A stretch of 64,000 nt of DNA from Actibacterium naphthalenivorans (GTDB lineage: Bacteria > Pseudomonadota > Alphaproteobacteria > Rhodobacterales > Rhodobacteraceae), in NCBI RefSeq assembly GCF_014196965.1, contig NZ_JACIEQ010000002.1, forward strand, positions 186,001-250,000. The letters are read 5' to 3'. The translations under genes and the position numbers were made by a program. Shown here one piece after another: positions 51,913-60,654 of this stretch (positions are counted from its first letter, which is position 1; each line of letters begins with the position of its first letter). The notes beneath the pieces were generated by a model. It was not told where the DNA came from and made no database searches. It saw nothing but the letters and a program-made list of their open reading frames with translations.

Positions 51913-52458
51913 TTGGGCTGGCGGTTGAAGAAAACGGTGGTGATGGTCGGCATGATGGGGGCCGGAAAGACAGCGGTCGGCACCAGCCTTGCGCGGCGTC
52001 TCGGGGTTCCGTTCCTGGACAGTGACGAAGAGATCGTGAAAGCCGCCAACATGTCGATCGCCGAGATTTTCGCACGCGATGGCGAGGCGTTCTTCCGGCG
52101 CAAGGAATCGCAGGTGATTTCCCGCCTGCTGGAAACCGAGCGCTGCATTCTGTCCACCGGCGGCGGCGCGTTCCTGTCGGAGCAGAACCGCAGGGCGATT
52201 TCCGAAAAGGGGGTGGCGGTCTGGCTGAAGGCCGATTTGCCGCTGCTGTGGAACCGGGTGCGCCACAAGGACACCCGACCGCTGCTGCGCACCTCCGATC
52301 CCTACCGCACCCTGAGCGAGATCTACGAGGCGCGGGTGCCATTCTACGCGACGGCCGATCTGGTGGTGGAGGCGCGCGACGAATACTCCGTGGATGACAT
52401 GGCCGACGCGGTGATCGACGCGCTGAAGAAACGGCCCGACGTGTTGGGGAAGGATTGA
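51913..52458 (+). CDS. aroK: Shikimate kinase
   Basis: The enzyme phosphorylates shikimate with ATP in aromatic amino acid synthesis. Walker A is VGMMGAGKTAVGTSLARRLG at residues about 12-31, then FLDSDEEI (substrate-binding D), EAFFRRKE, STGGGAFLS and the lid RPLLRTSDPYRTLSEIYEAR. I chose the TTG at 51913 (about 181 residues), because GAGAGG (51898-51903) lies 9 bases before it; the TTG at 51904 directly abuts that site. No ATG fits before the P-loop. aroB starts 3 bases after its stop. Confidence 0.92.
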   Translation: MGWRLKKTVVMVGMMGAGKTAVGTSLARRLGVPFLDSDEEIVKAANMSIAEIFARDGEAFFRRKESQVISRLLETERCILSTGGGAFLSEQNRRAISEKGVAVWLKADLPLLWNRVRHKDTRPLLRTSDPYRTLSEIYEARVPFYATADLVVEARDEYSVDDMADAVIDALKKRPDVLGKD

Positions 52459-52460
52459 GC

Positions 52461-53570
52461 ATGGCGCTGGAAACCGTACAAGTGCCGCTGGGCGACCGGG
52501 CCTATGACATTCGCATCGACACCGGGCTGATCGCCCGCGCCGGGGCCGAGATCGCCCCGCTGCTGCACCGGCCGCGCGTTGCCGTGCTGACCGACGAGAA
52601 TGTCGCCGCCCTGCATCTCGAGCCGCTGCGCGCCGGGCTGGCGGCTGCCGGCATCGACATGGCCGCGCTGATCCTGCCGCCGGGCGAGGCGACCAAAAGC
52701 TGGCCGCAGTTCACCCGCGCCGTCGAATGGCTGATCGAACAGAAGGTCGAGCGCCGCGACGTGGTAGTGGCGCTTGGCGGCGGGGTGATCGGCGATCTGG
52801 CCGGGTTCGCGGCGGCCGTCCTGCGCCGCGGGGTGCGGTTCGTACAGATCCCGACCTCGCTTCTGGCGCAGGTCGACAGCTCGGTCGGCGGCAAGACCGG
52901 CATCAACTCGCCCCACGGCAAGAACCTGATCGGCGCGTTTCACCAGCCCTCGCTGGTGCTGGCCGACATTGCCGTTCTGGAAACCCTGCCACCGCGCGAT
53001 TTTCTGGCGGGATACGGCGAGGTGGTGAAATACGGGCTGCTGGGCGATGCGGCGTTCTTTGACTGGCTCGAGGCCGAGGGTCCGGCGCTGGCCCGGGGCG
53101 ATCGCGCCGCGCGCGCCCGTGCGGTGCGCCGGTCTTGCGAGATGAAGGCCGACATCGTGGTGCGCGACGAGACGGAGCAGGGCGACCGCGCGCTCTTGAA
53201 CCTGGGCCACACCTTCTGCCACGCGCTGGAGGCCGCCACAGGCTATTCCGATCGTCTGCTGCATGGCGAAGGCGTGGCCATAGGCTGTGCGCTGGCCTTT
53301 GATCTGTCGTCGCGCATGGGGCTGTGCAGCCAGGAAGAGCCGTCACGCGTGCGTGCCCATCTGGCGCAGATGGGCATGAAGAAAGACCTGTCCGACATTC
53401 CCGGCGCGCTGCCCGATGCCGATGCGCTGATCGCGCTGATGGGGCAGGACAAGAAGGTGCTCGACGGCAAGCTGCGCTTCATTCTGGCGCGCGGGATCGG
53501 CGCGGCTTTCGTGACCTCCGACGTGGATCTGGGCGCGGTCCGGTCGGTGCTGGCGGACTCTGCCGCCTGA
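52461..53570 (+). CDS. aroB: 3-dehydroquinate synthase
   Basis: AroB converts DAHP to 3-dehydroquinate, using bound NAD and a metal. The 369-residue protein has LPPGEATKSW near residue 75, the glycine-rich VVALGGGVIGDLAGFAAA near 105, IPTSLLAQVDSSVGGKTGIN near 135, GYGEVVKYGLL, metal-binding LNLGHTFCHALEA near 253, and HGEGVAIGCALAF. The ATG at 52461 is chosen over an in-frame TTG at 52455, because GGGGAAGGAT lies upstream. With aroK it forms the conserved aroKB operon. Confidence 0.96.
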   Translation: MALETVQVPLGDRAYDIRIDTGLIARAGAEIAPLLHRPRVAVLTDENVAALHLEPLRAGLAAAGIDMAALILPPGEATKSWPQFTRAVEWLIEQKVERRDVVVALGGGVIGDLAGFAAAVLRRGVRFVQIPTSLLAQVDSSVGGKTGINSPHGKNLIGAFHQPSLVLADIAVLETLPPRDFLAGYGEVVKYGLLGDAAFFDWLEAEGPALARGDRAARARAVRRSCEMKADIVVRDETEQGDRALLNLGHTFCHALEAATGYSDRLLHGEGVAIGCALAFDLSSRMGLCSQEEPSRVRAHLAQMGMKKDLSDIPGALPDADALIALMGQDKKVLDGKLRFILARGIGAAFVTSDVDLGAVRSVLADSAA

Positions 53571-53608
53571 GCCTACGCTGCTTGGCAGAAATCTTGATGT
53601 GGATCATG

Positions 53609-53672
53609 GCTGCCCCGTGGTGGCGCCGATAGCTCTTTGCGCACAGCCCGATAACTGGGCATGCGGGGCAGC
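53609..53672 (+). other. Predicted branched RNA structure upstream of the coiled-coil gene
   Basis: GCTGCCCCG (53609-53617) can pair with CGGGGCAGC (53664-53672). Enclosed are two small hairpins, GCGC (53623-53626) with GCGC (53639-53642), and GCCC (53646-53649) with GGGC (53657-53660). Together they could form a three-way junction in the leader of the next gene or in the aroB 3' end. There is no T tract, so it is not a classic terminator. Confidence 0.4.
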
Positions 53673-53705
53673 ACGACGTCTGTCACTTCATAGATGGAAC
53701 ATCCG

Positions 53706-54113
53706 ATGTCGGACATCATCACCAAATACAGCATCAAACTGCGCGAACTTCTGAAAGATAGCGAGGCCCGGCTCAAATCGGTCTCTGCCAGGATCGCCGA
53801 AAGCGCCGAGGATGCGCGCGATGTGGCCGCAGAGCAGCTTGAGGTGTTGGAAAAGAACGCGGAAAAGGCTCAGGCATCGCTCAAGACCGCGCGGGATGAC
53901 GTGGCCAACTGGCTCGACGATCCCGAGGAAAAGGTAAAGGCGTGGATGCACGAGCGCGATGTCGCGCGCCTTGAGGGGCGCGCCAAGCGGGCCGAGCGCT
54001 ATGCCGAGGCCGCATCCGAAGTGGCCAAGGCCAGCATGGAATCCGCCGAAATGGCGACCCTGCAGGCAAAGCTGGCCCGGATGGACGCCGAGGCGGCCAA
54101 GGGCGAGGCCTGA
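53706..54113 (+). CDS. Small coiled-coil protein of unknown function
   Basis: A 135-residue, highly charged, mostly helical protein (SEARLKSVSARIAESAEDAR, QLEVLEKNAEKAQASLKTAR, MHERDVARLEGRAKRAERYA). It has no cysteine, signal peptide or membrane helix, and looks like a long coiled coil or helical hairpin, somewhat like phasins or small structural proteins. No catalytic role is visible. The ATG at 53706 follows GGAAC; an ATG at 53694 is in frame. It is followed by a clear terminator and preceded by a structured leader. Confidence 0.75.
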   Translation: MSDIITKYSIKLRELLKDSEARLKSVSARIAESAEDARDVAAEQLEVLEKNAEKAQASLKTARDDVANWLDDPEEKVKAWMHERDVARLEGRAKRAERYAEAASEVAKASMESAEMATLQAKLARMDAEAAKGEA

Positions 54114-54149
54114 TCTTTCGAAGCATCGCGCCACGTTGCCGATGCCGTT

Positions 54150-54184
54150 ATGCCCTGGCGCCATGCGCCGGGGCATTTTCTTTT
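54150..54184 (+). terminator. Rho-independent terminator after the coiled-coil gene
   Basis: A stem of ATGCCC-t-GGCGC (54150-54161) with GCGCC-g-GGGCAT (54165-54176), with one internal mismatch and loop CAT, is followed by TTTCTTTT. Confidence 0.85.
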
Positions 54185-54222
54185 GCAATCAATTGACTGG
54201 GCGGCGACTCTCAGGCCGCGCC

Positions 54223-55302
54223 TCAGCGCTTGCGGCCGCTGATCACCATCAGCTCGCCGATATTCTCTCGGGTGATATAACCGATCATCCGGCCCGCCTG
54301 ATCCGTCACCGCCACGGCGGGGGCATTGCCCTGGGACAGCCCGTCGAGCGCCTTGTCGAGCCGCGCGGTCAGCGCCACCGAGGGGATGCCCGTGGTCACG
54401 ATGTCGGCCATTTTTCGCGGCGGCTGATCGCCCGCGGCGGCCTGGAAAATCGCGTTGCGGGTGACAAACCCTTTCAGCGTGCCATCGCTGTCCAGCACCG
54501 GGAATTCGTGCTGCGTGGTACGGATCAGCGCGGCCGACGCCGCCTGTATCCCGTCGTCGGGCCGCAGGCTTTCGAAGGCGGTGATCATCGCCTCGCGCGC
54601 CAGCAGGTTTTTCGCCATGTCGCGCAGGGCCACATCGGAGCTTTCGGCCGCCGCCGCCATGAACACGAAAATCGCGATCAGCAGCAACACCGGGTTGCCC
54701 GAGGTGAGGCCCAGAAAACCCAGGGCGAAGGCCAGGAACTGGCCCGCCGTGGCGGCGATCCGGGTGGCCTGCACCCGGTCCATGAACAGGGCCAGCACCG
54801 CGCGGAACACGCGGCCGCCATCCATCGGGAAGGCGGGCAACAGGTTGAACAGCGCCAGGAACAGGTTCACCGCCGCCAGACGGCCCAGAAAGCTTTGTGC
54901 CGGGTTTTCGATCGCCGCCAGCGCCTCCAGCCGGGTTTCGACACCGAAGATCAGCGCCAGAACAAGGTAGATCACGATGTTCACCGCCGGCCCGGCCAGC
55001 GCCACCGTGATTTCCTGAAGCGGCTTTTCCGGCATCCGTTCCAGCCGCGCCATGCCGCCGATAGGCAAAAGCGTGACATCGGGCGTCTTGATCCCGTAAC
55101 GGCGCGCGGTCAGCGCATGGCCGAACTCATGCGCCACCACGCAGGCGAAAAGCGCGATCACGAACAGGATGTTTTCCACCGCTGCCGGCGTGCCGCCTAC
55201 CATATAGGCCGCCGCGCCGATCCACAGCAGCAGCAGAAAGAAGGTGGCATGCACCCGAAGCTCGGTGCCGAACAATCTGCCGATGGGAAAGGACCAGGTC
55301 AT
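54223..55302 (-). CDS. Site-2 protease-type (M50) membrane metalloprotease with CBS pair
   Basis: A 359-residue membrane protein with about five to six helices and the zinc site HEFGH (VVAHEFGHALTARRYG, around residue 60). A second metal-ligand motif, NLLPAFPMDGGRVFRAVLAL, lies near residue 160. C-terminal CBS domains (TQHEFPVLDSDGTLKGFVTR and APAVAVTDQAGRMIGYITRE, residues about 235-350) may sense nucleotides. It resembles the CBS-bearing S2P subfamily, not RseP, since no PDZ domain is present. The substrate is unknown. Its stop lies close to the terminator of the convergent coiled-coil gene. Confidence 0.9.
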   Translation of the reverse strand: MTWSFPIGRLFGTELRVHATFFLLLLWIGAAAYMVGGTPAAVENILFVIALFACVVAHEFGHALTARRYGIKTPDVTLLPIGGMARLERMPEKPLQEITVALAGPAVNIVIYLVLALIFGVETRLEALAAIENPAQSFLGRLAAVNLFLALFNLLPAFPMDGGRVFRAVLALFMDRVQATRIAATAGQFLAFALGFLGLTSGNPVLLLIAIFVFMAAAAESSDVALRDMAKNLLAREAMITAFESLRPDDGIQAASAALIRTTQHEFPVLDSDGTLKGFVTRNAIFQAAAGDQPPRKMADIVTTGIPSVALTARLDKALDGLSQGNAPAVAVTDQAGRMIGYITRENIGELMVISGRKR

Positions 55303-55336
55303 GGGCCGCGCCTTTTGTCAGGGAAGACGGAGGGAC

Positions 55337-55831
55337 TCAGAACGGGATTTCGTCATCCAGATCGCCTGCCGGCGCCGGGCCCGAGGGGCCGCCGCCGAAA
55401 TCACGCTCCGACCGGCCGGAATCGTAGCCGCCGCCATAGCCGCCACCCTGACCGCCGCCGCCACCGCCGCTGCTTTCGCCGCGGCTATCCAGAAGCGTCA
55501 GCTCGCCCTTGTAGGGGCGCAGCACAACCTCTGTCGAATAGCGGTCGGCGCCGCTCTGATCCTGCCATTTGCGGGTTTCGAGCTGGCCCTCGATATACAC
55601 TTTCGAGCCTTTGCGCAGATATTGCTCGGCGATCCGCGCCAGAGGTTCCGAAAAGATCGCGACCGAGTGCCATTCGGTCTTTTCCCGCCGCTCGCCGGTG
55701 TTGCGGTCTTTCCAGTTTTCGGATGTGGCGATCCGCAGGTTGCAGACCTTGCCGCCATTCTGAAAGCTCCGCACCTCCGGGTCTCGGCCCAGGTTGCCCA
55801 CCAGAATTACCTTGTTCACCGATCCAGCCAT
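55337..55831 (-). CDS. ssb: Single-stranded DNA-binding protein
   Basis: SSB covers single-stranded DNA in replication, repair and recombination. The 164-residue protein has an OB-fold ([63 protein letters not shown]) at residues 1-115. A glycine-rich linker and the acidic partner-binding tip DLDDEIPF follow. The start at 55831 (MAGSVNKV) is standard. It is transcribed toward the M50 protease gene with a 34-base gap. Confidence 0.97.
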   Translation of the reverse strand: MAGSVNKVILVGNLGRDPEVRSFQNGGKVCNLRIATSENWKDRNTGERREKTEWHSVAIFSEPLARIAEQYLRKGSKVYIEGQLETRKWQDQSGADRYSTEVVLRPYKGELTLLDSRGESSGGGGGGQGGGYGGGYDSGRSERDFGGGPSGPAPAGDLDDEIPF

Positions 55832-56074
55832 GCGTCGCTCCCGTAGAATCCGTTCCGTTTGTCTGCTCCGGTTACACCATCCCGGCAAGGTTAATGGAAG
55901 GTGAAACTTCGCGGGCAGGGCCCCGCATTTGTGGAAAACCGCGCGTAAACCGAAGATATACGGCCGCCGTCCGGCCCGGCCTCCATCCTCCGGTTTATTC
56001 CCGAACCCCGGCGCGGCAGCCAGTTTGGCCCCAGCGCCGGACTGACCCGGCTGCATATGACAGGAGCCTCGAAC

Positions 56075-56386
56075 ATGCGCTTTCCCACCTTTCGCACCAT
56101 CACCCTGACCGCCGCGGCGACCCTTGTCGCCGGGGCCGCCCTGGCCAGCGGCGCCGAACGCTCGCGCGGCGAGACCGCCGGGCAGGCGCGCAGCGGCTAT
56201 ACCGAACAGATGCGCCACGAAAACACCGAGCGTGTCCGCACCCGTCTTAAGGCCGATGGCTACGAGCTGCGCAGGCTCGAGCAGGAAGACGGCCGGTTCG
56301 AAGCCCACGCGCTGAAGAACGGGAAGCGGTTCGAGCTTTACCTCGACAAGGGGCTGAACATCCTGCGCAGCAAGGCGGACGACTGA
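56075..56386 (+). CDS. Small PepSY-like exported protein
   Basis: A 103-residue protein with a signal peptide ([18 protein letters not shown], cut near residue 26). The C-terminal half ([20 protein letters not shown] and [19 protein letters not shown]) resembles a PepSY domain, a small periplasmic fold thought to modulate proteases. The exact function is unknown. The ATG at 56075 follows CAGGAG; an in-frame ATG at 56057 is less likely. It is separated from ssb by 243 bases that hold both promoters. Confidence 0.75.
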   Translation: MRFPTFRTITLTAAATLVAGAALASGAERSRGETAGQARSGYTEQMRHENTERVRTRLKADGYELRRLEQEDGRFEAHALKNGKRFELYLDKGLNILRSKADD

Positions 56387-56532
56387 TCACGGCAAAGGCG
56401 CGCGGCAGCCGATCCGCCGCGCGCTGACGGCCGGCCCCGGGGCCATCGGCATAAACCCGCCGCTCTCGGGGCTGGCGGCGTGGCGATTTCACGTTATGAT
56501 GGCGCGCAAGAAAAACCCCGGGGGACGGTGTA

Positions 56533-57117
56533 ATGCGCGCAGCACAGGTGCTTGCCATCGCGGCAATCGGTCTGTTTTCAACGCAGGCCGGGGCCGATAC
56601 CACGGTCAGTTCCAAGGCGCGCGCGCTTTTGTTCCAGTCCCAGACCCGGCTGCTCGATTCGCGCGCCGCGTCGCAATATTCCAGCTCCGACCGTCTTCAG
56701 CCCGCGCGCGTGAATGTGCCGGGCCGCAGCAGCCCGTCTTACAGCGGCGCCTACAAGGGCGCGTATCTGGAGGTCGCAAGGGCCGCCGCGCGGCGGCACG
56801 GGGTGCCCGAGGATCTGTTCCTGCGCCTGATCCAGCAGGAAAGCGGCTGGAACCCGCGCGCCAAAAGCCACAAGGGCGCCATCGGGCTGGCGCAGCTTAT
56901 GCCCGGCACCGCCCGCCACCTGCGCGTCGATCCGCATGACCCGCATCAAAACCTCGACGGCGGCGCGCGCTACCTGCGCCAGCAATACGATACGTTCCGC
57001 AACTGGCGGCTGGCGCTGGCGGCCTATAACGCGGGGCCGAAAGCGGTGGAAAAGCACGGCGGCGTGCCGCCTTATCGCGAGACGATGAATTACGTTCAAC
57101 GCATCTGGGGCAGCTGA
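56533..57117 (+). CDS. Lytic transglycosylase, SLT family
   Basis: A 194-residue exported muramidase-like enzyme that cuts peptidoglycan, leaving 1,6-anhydro-MurNAc ends. The signal peptide ends near residue 21, and a linker runs to about 75. The SLT domain has the catalytic glutamate in [19 protein letters not shown] near residue 103, [13 protein letters not shown] and [20 protein letters not shown]. Its product is the substrate class of AnmK, encoded at 8089-9186. It is convergent with the monooxygenase-like gene. Confidence 0.92.
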   Translation: MRAAQVLAIAAIGLFSTQAGADTTVSSKARALLFQSQTRLLDSRAASQYSSSDRLQPARVNVPGRSSPSYSGAYKGAYLEVARAAARRHGVPEDLFLRLIQQESGWNPRAKSHKGAIGLAQLMPGTARHLRVDPHDPHQNLDGGARYLRQQYDTFRNWRLALAAYNAGPKAVEKHGGVPPYRETMNYVQRIWGS

Positions 57118-57453
57118 TCAGCGCCCCTCGGGGCCCTCATACTGCCGTTCCACCTTTGCCACCCGCAGCGTGTAATGGCTGTACCAGCGCTCCTTGCCCA
57201 GTTTCTGCGCCAGCGCGTGTTGGGCCACGGTCTTCCACGCCAAAAGCGCGGCCTCATCCGCCCAATAGCTGACGGTAATACCGGGGCCATCCGTCGTGCG
57301 TGCGGAATCGACGCCCAGATAGCCGGGCTGCTGCGCCGCCAGCGTGGCCATACGTTCGGCCATGGCGTCATACCCCGCGAGGTCATCGCCTTGCAGCGAG
57401 GCAAAGATCACCGCGTAGCAGGGCGGTTGGGTCAGGGGGCAAAGCAGGGTCAT
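57118..57453 (-). CDS. Antibiotic biosynthesis monooxygenase-like (YqjZ-type) protein
   Basis: A 111-residue ferredoxin-like-fold protein. YAVIFASLQGDDLAGYDAMA, AAQQPGYLGVDSART, GITVSYWADEAALLAWKTVA and the conserved HALAQKLGKERWYSHYTLRV match the ABM/YqjZ family, in which H and W residues line a pocket. The actual reaction is unknown. Its ATG overlaps the stop of the upstream DMT permease gene by 4 bases, so they are coexpressed. Confidence 0.82.
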   Translation of the reverse strand: MTLLCPLTQPPCYAVIFASLQGDDLAGYDAMAERMATLAAQQPGYLGVDSARTTDGPGITVSYWADEAALLAWKTVAQHALAQKLGKERWYSHYTLRVAKVERQYEGPEGR

Positions 57454-58391
57454 TCGGGGCTCCTGTCGGGGCGGCGGGCGGGGAGCAGCCGCAGGATACG
57501 GCCATCCATCGCGGCCAGACCAGCGGCGATCAGCGCCATGCCCGCCAGATGCCGCGGCGCCAGCACCTCGTCCAGCACGGCGATTCCCAGAATAATCGCA
57601 CTGACCGGCACAAGGAAGGTCACAAGCGAAAGGTTGGTGGCCCCCGCGCTGGACAGGATGCGGAAATACAGCACATAGGCCAGCGCGGTCGACAGCACCG
57701 CCAGCCCCGCCAGCGCGCCCAGCGTTTCAGGGCCGGGCAGAGGCAGCGTCCAGGGCCGGTCGATCAGCAGCATCAGCGGCCACAGCATCACGCTGGCGGC
57801 GGTGACCTGCCCGGTGGCGGTGGCCAGCGGCGCCACCCCGAGCGCGCGAAACCGGCGCCCGAAGATACCCGCAAAGGCATAGGACAGCGCCGCCGCAAGG
57901 CAGGCCAGCTGCGCCAGAACATCCCGGCCCAGCGCCGCCATCGCTCCGCCGCCGATCATCACCGCGACCCCGGCCAGCCCGAGGGCGACCCCGGCCAGGC
58001 GCGGCGGCGTGAGCTTTTCATCGCGGGTCAGCACATGCGCCACGAGCACGGTGAACAGCGGCGTGGTGGCATTCAGGATAGACGCCACGCCCGAGGCGAT
58101 ATGCGACTGGCCCCAGACGATCAGGCTGAACGGGATCACGTTGTTCAACAATCCCATGCCGAAAAAGGCGGCCCAGATCCGCGGCGCGCGCGGCAGGCGC
58201 ACCCCTGCGATCCTGCAGATCGCGATCAACACCAGCGCGGCCAGGCTGACGCGGCAGACCACAACGGTGAGGGTGGGCAAGTCGCGCACCGCGAGTCCGT
58301 TGAAGAAGAACGACCCGCCCCAGAGCAACGACAGCGCGATCAGCATCGCCCATTCGGCGGGAGACATCGGTCTGGCGGCGGGCTGTGACAT
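57450..58391 (-). CDS. DMT-superfamily (EamA) membrane transporter
   Basis: A 313-residue inner-membrane protein with ten predicted helices in two EamA repeats (about 12-145 and 155-295). Typical parts are LIALSLLWGGSFFFNGLAV at the N terminus, GVASILNATTPLFTVLVAHV at the end of repeat one and SLVTFLVPVSAIILGIAVLDE at the end of repeat two. The substrate is unknown. It is distinct in sequence from the other EamA protein at 11182-12057. It shares an ATGA overlap with the downstream monooxygenase-like gene. Confidence 0.88.
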   Translation of the reverse strand: MSQPAARPMSPAEWAMLIALSLLWGGSFFFNGLAVRDLPTLTVVVCRVSLAALVLIAICRIAGVRLPRAPRIWAAFFGMGLLNNVIPFSLIVWGQSHIASGVASILNATTPLFTVLVAHVLTRDEKLTPPRLAGVALGLAGVAVMIGGGAMAALGRDVLAQLACLAAALSYAFAGIFGRRFRALGVAPLATATGQVTAASVMLWPLMLLIDRPWTLPLPGPETLGALAGLAVLSTALAYVLYFRILSSAGATNLSLVTFLVPVSAIILGIAVLDEVLAPRHLAGMALIAAGLAAMDGRILRLLPARRPDRSPE

Positions 58392-58486
58392 GGTTTGCCT
58401 GTATCTATGGGGCGTCCTTCCCCAAAAAGGCCATCACGCCGTGCCGCACAACCCGCTTCCTGCGCATTGGGGCAGGCGCGCGCCGG

Positions 58487-60571
58487 TTATTCCGCCGCGA
58501 GCTTGATGACCGGCTCCATCGTGGCCAGTTCGTCGTCCGGCAGGTGGCATTTCATCTGATGCCCGCCCTCCAGCACCCGCATCGGCGGCACCACTGTGTC
58601 GCACAGATCGCCGGGCACCCGGTCCTTCCAGCCGCAGCGGGTCTGGAAAGGGCAGCCGGGCGGCGGGTTCATCGCCGAGGGGATATCCCCCTCCAGCACG
58701 ATGCGCTTTTTATGAACGCTGGTGTCGGCGATCGGCACGGCAGACAAAAGCGCCTCGGTATAGGGGTGATAGGGCGGCGTAAAGACCTGTTCGGTCGTTC
58801 CCAGCTCGACCACATGGCCCAGATACATGACCATGACCCTGTCGGACAGATAGCGCACGATGCTGAGGTCGTGGGAGATGAACAGGAGGGTCGTCTTCTC
58901 TTCGCGCTGGATATCCATCAGAAGATCGGTCACCGCGGCCTGCACCGAAACGTCGAGCGCCGAAACAGGCTCGTCCGCCACCACGATCCGGGCACCGCCG
59001 GCAAAGGCGCGGGCGATGCCCACGCGCTGTTTCTGCCCGCCCGAAAGCTGCCTCGGCATCCGGTTGGCGAAAGCGCGCGGCAGCTTGACCAGATCGAGCA
59101 GTTCCAGCATCCGCGCGCGGCGGGCATCCTCGCTGTCGCCGACGCCGAAGATCTCCAGCGCGCGCATGATCTGGCGGCCGACGGTCATCGACGGGTTCAG
59201 CGTGTCGAACGGGTTCTGGAACACCATCTGGATATCCGACACCGTCTTGGTGCCGCGCTTCTGAATCGGGATGTCCTGTATCTCGCGGTTATCGAGCAGG
59301 ATGGTTCCGTCGGTGGCGGTTTCAAGCCCCATCAAAACCTTGGCGAGCGTGGATTTTCCGCAGCCGGATTCACCGACGATGGCCAGCGTCTCGCTCTCGC
59401 GCGCCTCGAAGCTGAGGGTCTCGTTCGCCTTCACCACCCGGGTGTTGCCCCCGCCGAACAGGGCATTGGCCGCGACCTCGTAATATTTCTTCAGGTCCTC
59501 GACCTTCAGAACCACGTCGCCCACCTCGGCCTTGGCCTGTTTCGGCGCGGCCACCGGCGGCGCGGTCCAGTCGATCTCTCGGAACCGGATGCAGCGGGTT
59601 TCGTGCCGGTCGTCGCCCCGGACACGGACCATGGGAATATCCTGGGCATCGCAGCGCCCGGCCTCGAAATAATCGCAGCGGGGGCCGAAATTGCACCCCG
59701 GCGGGCGCTCGTGCGGCAACGGGAAATTGCCCGGAATGGCGACCAGCGGATGCGCGTTCTTGTCGGCCCCGGGCAAGGGGATCGAGCGGAACAGCGCCTG
59801 GGTATAGGGGTGCTGCATCTCGTCGAACACATCCTCGATCGAGCCGGTCTCGACCGCCTCGCCGGAATACATCACGCACAGCCTGTCGCAGGTTTCCAGA
59901 ACCAGCCCCAGATTGTGAGAGATGAACAGCATCGACGTGCCGTATTTGCGGCCCAGATCCTTGACCAGATCGACGATGCCCGCCTCGACCGTCACATCCA
60001 GCGCGGTGGTGGGCTCATCAAGGATCAGCAGGCTGGGCTTGGACATCAGCGCCATGGCAATGACGATGCGCTGCTGCTGCCCGCCCGAAAGCTGATGCGG
60101 ATAGCTGTTGAGGATGCGCCGGGGATCGGGCAGGCGCACATCCTCGACCACCTGCAGCGCCAAGGCGCGGGCCTCTTGCGCGGATTTGCCCTCGTGGATC
60201 ATCGGCACTTCCATCAGCTGCTTGCCGATCTTCATCGCCGGATTCAGGCTGGCCATGGGCTCCTGATAGATCATCGCGATTTCAGAGCCGCGAATGTGGC
60301 GCAGCTCTTCGGCGCTCATCTCGTTCAGATCACGGCCCTTGAACCGGATCGAGCCGCCGGTGATGCGGCCGTTCACGCCCAGATCCTGCATCACCCCCAG
60401 CGCCACAGTGGATTTGCCGCAGCCGGATTCGCCGACCAGGCCCATCGCCTCTCCGGGTTGTACGGTGCAGGAAAAATCCATCACCGCCGGGATTTCCCGC
60501 AGCCGGGTGAAAAAGCTGATCGACAGATTGTCGATCTCCAGGATCGGGCCGTCATAATCCCATTTGGTCAT
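58487..60571 (-). CDS. Peptide/opine-type ABC transporter, fused double ATPase (DppD-DppF type)
   Basis: A 694-residue protein holding two complete oligopeptide-type ATPases. The first half (about 10-340) has Walker A GESGCGKSTVA, signature LSGGQQQRIVIAMAL, Walker B LLILDEPTTALDVT; the second (about 370-680) has GESGCGKSTLA, LSGGQKQRVGIARAF and IVVADEPVSALDVS. Each ends in the oligo_HPY region with cysteines (GCNFGPRCDY; GCPFQTRCGW). In E. coli DppD and DppF are separate; here one chain supplies both sites. The gene is last in the operon with two permeases and a binding protein. A palindromic array separates it from the permease gene. Confidence 0.94.
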   Translation of the reverse strand: MTKWDYDGPILEIDNLSISFFTRLREIPAVMDFSCTVQPGEAMGLVGESGCGKSTVALGVMQDLGVNGRITGGSIRFKGRDLNEMSAEELRHIRGSEIAMIYQEPMASLNPAMKIGKQLMEVPMIHEGKSAQEARALALQVVEDVRLPDPRRILNSYPHQLSGGQQQRIVIAMALMSKPSLLILDEPTTALDVTVEAGIVDLVKDLGRKYGTSMLFISHNLGLVLETCDRLCVMYSGEAVETGSIEDVFDEMQHPYTQALFRSIPLPGADKNAHPLVAIPGNFPLPHERPPGCNFGPRCDYFEAGRCDAQDIPMVRVRGDDRHETRCIRFREIDWTAPPVAAPKQAKAEVGDVVLKVEDLKKYYEVAANALFGGGNTRVVKANETLSFEARESETLAIVGESGCGKSTLAKVLMGLETATDGTILLDNREIQDIPIQKRGTKTVSDIQMVFQNPFDTLNPSMTVGRQIMRALEIFGVGDSEDARRARMLELLDLVKLPRAFANRMPRQLSGGQKQRVGIARAFAGGARIVVADEPVSALDVSVQAAVTDLLMDIQREEKTTLLFISHDLSIVRYLSDRVMVMYLGHVVELGTTEQVFTPPYHPYTEALLSAVPIADTSVHKKRIVLEGDIPSAMNPPPGCPFQTRCGWKDRVPGDLCDTVVPPMRVLEGGHQMKCHLPDDELATMEPVIKLAAE

Positions 60572-60595
60572 GGTCTTTTCCTTTCGCGCGGTCCG

Positions 60596-60649
60596 GGAAA
60601 AATCTTCACGAAGATTTTTCCGGCAGAAGATTTTTCGTGAAAAATCTTC
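60596..60649. repeat. Compound palindrome between permease and ATPase genes
   Basis: The unit GAAGATTTTTC appears four times in alternating orientation: GGAAAAATCTTC (60596-60607), GAAGATTTTTCC (60610-60621), GAAGATTTTTC (60626-60636) and GAAAAATCTTC (60639-60649). This makes two adjacent hairpins with 2-base loops or larger alternative pairings. On the minus-strand mRNA it lies between the dppC-like stop and the ATPase start. Confidence 0.8.
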
Positions 60650-60654
60650 ATGGC

